Assembly (NCBI GenBank): GCA_030686995.1
Contig: CM060685.1
Location: 127,807,823-127,871,822, forward strand
Direction of reading: 5' to 3'
From: Artemisia argyi
Lineage: Eukaryota > Streptophyta > Magnoliopsida > Asterales > Asteraceae
Length of the DNA: 64,000 bases
Shown: positions 57,467 through 64,000 of the stretch, piece by piece
Position numbering within the stretch: the stretch's first letter is position 1
Layout of the letters: each line of letters begins with the position of its first letter
Translations under genes and position numbers: made by a program
The notes under the pieces: model-generated
What the model saw: only the letters and a program-made list of their open reading frames with translations
Told to the model about the DNA's origin: nothing
The model's database searches: none

Positions 57467-58807
57467 CAAATGGTCTCCTTATGGGCTTAAAACAGCTTAT
57501 ATGAAATGCTTATTTATAAGCAAACTTTGACCAAACTTGACAAAACCTTGACCAAGTGTGTTATTGACATAATAAAGCTCAAATGAACAGGATTGAGACC
57601 AAAATGAACACAAAAGGATAGATAATGACCAAATAAGGTCAAATAAGCAATTTGGATAAGCAATAAGCAATCAGTTAAAGCAAATGGAACCAAATCAATG
57701 TAATAAGCTTATTAGAGGTGCAAATGAACTCAAATGAACAATAAAACTCAGAATATAAGCCAGGGAACACACTTGCTGCCCTCAAACTTGAATTCAGACC
57801 TTTGGTTGAAACACCCAACAAGACAGGCCAAATAAGCAGTCCCAATAAGCTGTTTAGTTAAAACTTATAGGGGCAAAACCTTGTCTAGCCTACTCAGATT
57901 CTAAATCTACTAAGAGAACTGGTTTTCAAGACAAATTACTCACCTAAAACCTTACTAGAAAGACTGTCAATAACTAATGTGTAGGGGACCCTTATGCTCA
58001 AACAGACAACTTCAATTCAATATTCAAATACACAAGCAAGTTCTTATCCAACTTTTTCTCTTTGTTATAGATTCCCTAACTGCTAATCTTTTAAAAATCA
58101 CAAACCAAAATTATTTCCAATGAAAATTTAACCCTAGAGAGACAAAGTTTTGACAAAAACCTGATTAGAAACTAACTTTTGACTTTATTGAACTTATATC
58201 TAATCTAACTGCTGAATCATGTTGTAATGATCTAATATTAAGCTAATTTAAGTTAACTTACCCTTTTATGCAACTACTAGAGTGATTATGCAATTACTTA
58301 AACTAACTTACTAACTGCTATGATTGATTTAGAGCTAAATTGAATTTCATTGAAATGACCAACTGATTTTATGTAATATTAGACCTAAAGTTACCCTAAG
58401 AATGTTGTCTAATCACTATGTATCCTCTGAAACAACAATGATACTAGCAAACCAACTAGATCCAAACACCCCTTTATGTTGACTGTCTCACTATTATGTT
58501 GCTACTAGACCTCAGATTAATTCCAAATCACAAATTCAGTTCAAACTATGATCCACTAATCCAAAATCCACTCAAAAACACAGGTCAACAACACTAATCA
58601 CCACAGTAACACAGATCTAATGATATGACAGACAAATAAAACAGAAGTACCAAATAACTATAAATCTAATTTGAAATGGTAAATAAGTAACTACTACACT
58701 ACTAAGGATGCAATAAACAGAAATAAGCAAATAATAACAGATCTATACTACTATTATTAAGATATGCAATATAAAGTGAAATTGAAATTGGAACTTACAA
58801 ACAACAG

Positions 58808-58860
58808 CCCCCTCAGCTTAACAGAGGGGGTTCACTATGCTAGCCTGTCTTTTGACAGGC
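58808..58860 (-). other. Twin-hairpin RNA element, A 5' LTR unit 2
   Basis: Third copy in element A, identical in both stems to the 3' LTR copy. Confidence 0.7.
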
Positions 58861-59377
58861 CAAATGGTCTCCTTTTTGGCTGCCTTAAACTCCACAATAA
58901 GCTGGCTTATCTCAATAAGCTCTCAGTTTGACTTTATTTGACTTTTTGGAATTTTAACAATGAAACAGTAAATATGTAACATAAATTCACACTAAGCTAT
59001 TATTAGCTTATATGAACTCAGTGAATACACAAATAAGCTTATTGAAGCTTGTGAAATTGAAAACTTATTTTTTTGGAATTTTTTTATTATTATTTTTTAT
59101 TTTTTTGTGCTTTTTAGATATAAGATAAACAAAACTAAGCTCGAGAAACTGAAATTAACTAACAGGTAATATACTAATCTTTGAAACAATAAACTAAAAG
59201 AATTAAACAAAACTAAATAAGAAATAATAGGCTAAATTAAAACTGAAATTCTATTGATTAATAAATTTTGATTACAATACTTGGAAAATGAGATTACAAT
59301 AAAAACATGACAATAAACTAAAACTTATAAAAAACCTACAATCAGAAAACTACACCTAAAATGACTGAGAAGGGGGG

Positions 59378-59387
59378 TATTTATAGG
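59378..59387 (-). promoter_or_regulatory. TATA box of A 5' LTR
   Basis: CTATAAATAC on the minus strand; matches the 3' LTR site. Confidence 0.6.
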
Positions 59388-59580
59388 AAAGCTGGGAGGT
59401 ACTAGGGTTTGATGGAAGGATCAGGAACCTCTCAAGTGTGCTTTCTCATATTTAATCTTATCCCTTGTTTCCAGCTTCGATCACACGCTTGATTGAGGTC
59501 CCTTGGATTGAATTGGTGATGTGATTAATCCTGCATGTGTCTCTTCACGTGTACTTCTGACATTCCCTGACATGTGCAAC

Positions 59581-60990
59581 TGATGCGTAGGGATTGCACC
59601 AGGCTTTACCTCTCGAGGGATCTCGAGAAGCTTACAACCCCCACCAGGTAGTGTACCTGATCGTTGTAGTATAGTATAGTGACAAGTACCGGGGGATTGA
59701 TCGTTCAGCTAGGAATAGTGTCGCTAGGATTAGAAAACCTAAATACTAGTTCTAAGGATGAAGGATGATTATTTTTGTATTTTTATATTTTTTAGAAAGC
59801 AAGTAAAAATCTCGAGTTTTAAGGATTTGGGCGGAATTAGTTGCTAGTCAACTAACCCAATACTAAAGATGCAATCAAAATAAAATACTAGAAATGAAAA
59901 TAAACTAAATTAAACTAAGGTTGTGAGCAATAAGTGGAGAAATGTGTTTACTTAGACTTCACTACTCCCTAGATATCTTTTATACGTTAATTACTTGTTA
60001 TAGTTGCGTGGATGACGGATTGTATTCCTTAATACCATTCATGGGGTGGCGCACATAACTCCCCAATCCTATGAGTGCCTACTTCACTCCTATGTCGAGC
60101 CGGCTAAGAAGCTCCTAACATGGGATCATTAGAATTTACTCATGCATTAAATACAACCAATAAAACCTAGTGCACATCGGTTCATGTTTCCTAAGACGTT
60201 CAAGCATGTTACCATTTGGAGATCTGCTAGTTTTCTTAAGCCTAACATCGAAATCATTCATCCAATACAACCATAAACAAGTAATCAACACATAATCAAC
60301 ATCTAGGTTTCATTAGATCTAAGCAAACACAAGATAAATCTAGCCTAGCATGGTAGAATTAAGACAAGCACAAGATATAGACAACCAACACATAGACATA
60401 TTGATTGAATTAGAAGAACACTTATCTCAATTACACATGTAAGGGTTCAAGGGCTGAAAACCCTTGAAAAACCTGTAAAATTCGTAATAGGTTCGGCCTT
60501 AGGGTTTCTCCAAACTTGTCCCTCCTAATGAATGAAAATTAGAAAACTATATATAGGAAACTGAGGCTGATGGTGTCAAGAACAAATGGGTGACGCCGTC
60601 ATCTCGCCGCCAAAAGAATCCTCGGACTGCCTTGATCTACATCTGACGCCGTCATGTATTAGGTTCTTCCAGGCCGTCACGTGTTTAACTCTTGACGCTC
60701 TTCCTTGTGACGCCTTCATGTCTGCACTGGGCCGTCATGCAATTTACTCTTGACGCCGTCAGGATGGTACTCTAGACGCCGTCACACACTGTTCCCAGCA
60801 AGGAAAATTAAGACTTTGGCGTTTTCTTCACTTTTATGCTCCAAAAATGTCCGAATTGCTTCCTTTTCCAGATTTCACTCCCAAAATACCTAAACTCACA
60901 AAAGGAACGATTTAGGGCAATATTTGATCAAATAAATTCAATTCCGGGCTTAAATGACCCCCTAAAAGTGGTTCATTTTTCGCCTCATCA
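59581..60990 (-). mobile_element. 3' LTR of element D
   Basis: TGATGAGGCG...CTACGCATCA in sense, 1410 bp, clearly homologous to but more diverged from the two C LTRs than these are from each other. It has the same TATA position (60547-60556) and TGACG cluster. Confidence 0.9.
60568..60784. promoter_or_regulatory. Cluster of TGACGNCGTCA sites in D LTR
   Basis: Full sites start at 60591, 60643 and 60750; decayed sites (TGATGGTGTCA at 60568, TAGACGCCGTCA at 60773) keep the pairing distance of about 23 bases. Half sites GGCCGTCA lie between. Confidence 0.75.
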
Positions 60991-63201
60991 TATACCCTTA
61001 CACTTGAGATTTGCTTGTCCTCAAGCAAATGCGCTTTTATTCTAATCAAAATACAAGTTAGGGGTCATTTAACACTAATATAAAAGTAATTACAACAAAT
61101 AATCGTTCCACTAAAGACCAATAGACAAGCACGGAGGTCATACACAAGCACCTCACAAATAGTGTTTAGATACTCACATCTCTCGGGTGTAATAGAGTAT
61201 AAATTACAATATGGAAACAGAAGATATCTCTCACTACTTGTCATAGCAAAATAGATTACCATAGGCTTGGGAAAGGATCAAACCTCTGCCACATGGCGTA
61301 AGCACCTTGGATAAACTATCAAAGAGGTCTTTTAAAGGGTTGTAACGTTAGGTGTAGGTATGTGAAATACATGGTTTTGTTGGATATATGCAGTCTTTAC
61401 TGGTGGCGAGTTAACAATCTTGGTTAATTACATGTACAAAGTGGCGTTGCTAAGCCAAGACTAGACTCGACTTAAGCTAATAAATGAGAGATAAGAAAAA
61501 CATAAAATAAACATAGAATGAAACGGGATGGTAGTCCGTATGTTTTTTTCTCTTTTCTTTTTTCTATTTTTTTTTCTTTTTCTTGATTTTTTTTTTTGCA
61601 TACACTCTTACCCTACCATCCAAAATAATACATCATAGGGAATGAAAATTCCCCTTACACTTGAATTTTTACATACTTTACAATAAACTAATCTAATGAC
61701 TCGAATTAAGAAAATCAAAACACTTGGAGTACTTTTAAGATAAACGCACATACGGGGGTAATAAATGATGTTCTTCCCCATTACTCCATAAAATAAGTAC
61801 TTTACCCATGAGTCCCAATCGTCCCAAAACAATGTGTGGGAAAAATCAGTTGACTTAACTAGCCAAATAATATGCCTTAAATGGTCAAGTAATTATGATA
61901 CGGGTTTAGCACAAGGGTGATCCTAATGCTTCTTATCATGTAGCAAATCCTACCACACGAATGTAGTCTCACTAGTGGTCTCGGGATGCATCACTAATGC
62001 AAGTTCTAGAATCTAAATGCTACCGGTACACTCATAAGCACTAATAGTAAATGCTTTTCCTATCAAATCTAAAGGCGAACCTCATATATTTGGGTGGAAA
62101 TTTTTTCTGAAAGTACGGTTATGTGCTAGTCATACAATCTCCTATCCATGAGACGCTTGCTATGGCTAAAGTTTCACTCCTAAATGTTGTAAAAAAATTT
62201 ACATTTGGCGTTAAAATTGCACTAACAAATATTTATCATAGTTTTATTACACATCTACTATCAAACAAACAAACTCAAGCGAAAGTGTATTTGTAAGGTA
62301 TCATCATTTTACCCTCCCCTTACACTTAAGATGAACATTGTCCCCAATGTTCAAGTAAAGAATGTAAAAGTGAAATAAGTGAAACGAATGAAATCAAATA
62401 CTCCCCTGATTCACTCGGTATGGATAATAAGGTGGCCAGGTTAGATCTTCCTCCAAGAAAATGAACAATCAAAGCTTCCCTTCCAGAATATAAATCATCT
62501 TCTTGTCGTACATAACCTGTAAATCCTGAGAAAACAAACAAGACAACCTCGCATAAAATCGGCGGCAATCTATATAAGTTACTAAATCCTAGAAAGCATA
62601 GTAAGATATAATGCTTGTGGAATGAAGTTTGCAGATTTCCTGGAGATTATAAAACTTAATAATTCAACAAAAACTTTAAGACTCCGTTAGAAAAACAAAA
62701 CCGGTAAAATTTCCAGATTTTTACACGTGACGCCGTCAAGAGCAAGCTTGTGACGCCGTCAGAAGTGACCTGCAGAAATTCTTATGTTAAGTTTCCGGAA
62801 AATTTCTGGAAAAACTTTGTCCTACTTCCTGGAAAATCCTGCAAAACTTCATTATGACTCAATACAAGCATTTGACTCTAACAAATACGAATATACATGT
62901 TCATTTAATATTGTGGAGAATCATGATCGGGTTGTTTCTTAAAAACATATTTGGGGTTTCCCCTTACACTTATCTTTTGCAAAAATACATTTAGGTGGAG
63001 TTAAGACTAGGCCAAAACAACAAAGTAAAGTATTTCCACTTTTTAGTTTAGAAACATGATCTACCAACAATAAAAATAACGCATGCATACGGAAGCAAAT
63101 AACCAACAAACTAAATAAAATCACACAAAGCATGGGTTGCCTCCCAAGAAGCGCTTTTCTTTATTTACGAGTCTTGTAGCTAGACTCAAGGTCATGGGTT
63201 A
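60991..63201 (-). other. 3' UTR of element D
   Basis: No gene. Four AAGTGTAAGGGGA-type tracts (plus positions 60993-61005, 61650-61662, 62315-62327, 62959-62971), RGGA-loop hairpins at 61009-61030 and 62333-62352, and a 23-base-spaced pair of TGACGCCGTCA at 62728 and 62751. Compared with element C, about 250 bases are missing near 61840. Confidence 0.75.
61009..61030 (-). promoter_or_regulatory. RGGA-loop hairpin at D polypurine tract
   Basis: Same stem (ATTTGCTTG/CAAGCAAAT) and loop AGGA as at 36737-36758, three bases before AAGTGTAAGGGTA. Confidence 0.7.
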
Positions 63202-64000
63202 CTACGTGACCTCATCATTAGTTTCACTTTCTGATTGTAAGTATTCTTTGTAGAAACCAATCACCTTTTTCTCAATCGCTCCTATAATCCTTTGGGCAAA
63301 TTCCTTATCGACTTTATACCTTAGTCCTAGAGCCAAGCAATCTTTGTAGAAAAGACTCCTCTTTTCCCATACATAATCCATGCCCTTTTTCTTATCCTCT
63401 TCATTGATGTCCTCAAAAGCACCAACGTTATCCTTATCAAATCGGGATATAAAGCGAAATTCTTTCATTCTATTAAGCATCCTATAAGTGATCCTATCAG
63501 TGTTACTTGCAAATCGGATTGTCCCTTCTATCTCATCATATTCTAACTTTGACTCCTCAACAAACGGTTTGCCAAACACAACATTGGATAATCGACAATC
63601 AATAACATTAGCAAGATCTTCCACAATCATAAAGTCGGTGATAAAAGTGAAATTCCCAACAAAGACATGTAAACCTTTAACTCTCCCGACAAAGTTACAA
63701 ACTCCACCGGGGTATTTGGGATCTCTTCTAGGTTCAAGTCTTGTTTTCACTATATCATTATAAACATTTGAGGACATAATGTTGATTGGGGATTTATAGT
63801 CAATGTAAGCATTGTCAACGTGTCTATACCCAATCATACATGGTATCTTATCATTCTTAGGATCGCCTCTCTTTATCTTAGGTTCGATTATAGTAAAAGG
63901 AGATCGTGGGTTATCAATAAGATTATTATAATATGCAATCTCCTCCTTAGTGGGGTATAGATTAAAGTAATCATTAAGCTTCGGATCTATTTCCCCCTCT
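63202..64000 (-). CDS. Retropepsin-like protein of element D (partial)
   Basis: The frame is open from the window edge (GEIDPKLNDYFNLYPTKEE) to a stop at 63202; an internal ATG lies at 63837. The fold-like blocks (NAYIDYKSPINIMSS ... VCNFVGRVKGLHVFVGNFTFITDFMIVEDL ... LSNVVFGKPFVEESKLEYDEIEG) match retroviral aspartic-protease-like domains common in Asteraceae retroelement proteins. The active-site triplet is not DTG/DSG: it reads D-Y-K-S, lacking the usual glycine, so catalysis is doubtful. A charged helical tail follows. No RT, RNase H or integrase lies between it and the 3' UTR. Confidence 0.65.
   Translation of the reverse strand, partial: EGEIDPKLNDYFNLYPTKEEIAYYNNLIDNPRSPFTIIEPKIKRGDPKNDKIPCMIGYRHVDNAYIDYKSPINIMSSNVYNDIVKTRLEPRRDPKYPGGVCNFVGRVKGLHVFVGNFTFITDFMIVEDLANVIDCRLSNVVFGKPFVEESKLEYDEIEGTIRFASNTDRITYRMLNRMKEFRFISRFDKDNVGAFEDINEEDKKKGMDYVWEKRSLFYKDCLALGLRYKVDKEFAQRIIGAIEKKVIGFYKEYLQSESETNDEVT

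Larger units (their letters stand above)
56038..58873 (-). repeat. Tandem duplication within A 5' LTR
   Basis: Unit 1 is about 56038-57477 and unit 2 about 57478-58873, joined at CTCCTTATGGGC with only CTT shared at the breakpoint. Unit 2 is more like the 3' LTR than like unit 1. Confidence 0.85.
29850..59580 (-). mobile_element. Athila-type Gypsy element A, hosting nested insertions
   Basis: In sense (minus) order: 5' LTR (59580-55077, entered by element D), primer site, gag-pro-RT-RH-IN (54527-46469, split by solo LTR B), 3' UTR (46468-33605, split by element C) and 3' LTR (33604-29850). Removing B and C leaves a continuous element. RT-RNase H before integrase is the Gypsy order, and the DLGASINL protease, FMDD RT motif and tRNA-Asp-like primer site point to the Athila/Tat branch. 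Coding sequence is broken by several stops and indels. The far 5' end is outside the window and the 3' end is uncertain. Confidence 0.8.
55077..59580 (-). mobile_element. 5' LTR of element A, chimeric and interrupted
   Basis: In sense it ends CTTTGATTATCA next to the primer site. It aligns with 29850-33604 but contains an extra ~1.4 kb because the segment starting ATGGGCTTAAAACAGC occurs twice (56041 and 57481). At 59580 it breaks at CATGTGCAAC, where element D enters; about 780 bases of the LTR start should continue to the right of the window. No gene. Confidence 0.85.
59581..64000 (-). mobile_element. Athila-family element D, 3' part only
   Basis: In sense it ends with an LTR (60990-59581) preceded by a 3' UTR (63201-60991) homologous to element C throughout. 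Upstream of the UTR, where C has integrase, D has a different ORF. It is inserted in the 5' LTR of element A after GCAAC (59576-59580), the candidate target duplication; the other end is outside the window. Confidence 0.85.

Overview
This 64 kb window looks like heterochromatic, gene-poor plant DNA. I find no host protein gene, rRNA gene or intact tRNA gene. Nearly all of it is LTR retrotransposons nested in one another. The organism is inferred to be a flowering plant, probably a daisy-family (Asteraceae) species: the gag tail, the extra ORFs after pol and the Athila-type polyproteins match families I remember from Tanacetum, Artemisia and lettuce-type genomes. That assignment is from memory, not from a search.

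Layout. (1) 1-15457, plus strand: 3' part of a Ty1-copia element of Sirevirus type, with broken gag, one uninterrupted pol frame (protease, integrase, RT, RNase H), a broken extra ORF in the envelope position, several GAGGGGGAG tracts and a short 3' LTR. It interrupts (2) 15458-19685, plus strand: the end of an Athila-like Gypsy element (element E: 3' UTR, polypurine tract, 3.3 kb of LTR). (3) 19686-28960, minus strand: a copia element (F) with gag and two accessory ORFs but no pol, beside broken LTR copies. (4) 28961-29849: an unidentified LTR-like piece (G). (5) 29850-59580, minus strand: a large Athila-type Gypsy element (A) with LTRs of about 4 kb. Its body carries a complete nested Athila-type element (C, 35307-46165, target duplication AGTAT) and a solo LTR (B, 47120-49380, target duplication GTGAC) inside its integrase. 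Its 5' LTR is a chimeric tandem duplication and is entered by (6) element D, 59581-64000, which has C-type LTRs and 3' UTR but a different protein, a degenerate aspartic-protease-like ORF running off the window.

How parts work together. In each element gag forms the particle, pol (PR, RT-RNase H, IN) makes and inserts the cDNA, the tRNA primer site beside the 5' LTR starts minus-strand synthesis and the polypurine tract beside the 3' LTR starts plus-strand synthesis. All gag-pol units here except the copia pol frame are broken by stops and indels; most stops fit C-to-T change, as expected in methylated DNA.

The most interesting signals are noncoding: twin hairpins in the R-U5 region of elements E and A with compensatory stem changes and a conserved loop; paired TGACGNCGTCA sites at a recurring 23-bp spacing next to the TATA box of the C/D LTRs; RGGA-loop hairpins joined to purine tracts; hairpins at the very start of the E/A/B LTRs; GC-rich palindrome modules in element F; and an array of 21 TCGA sites between pol and the extra ORF of the copia element.
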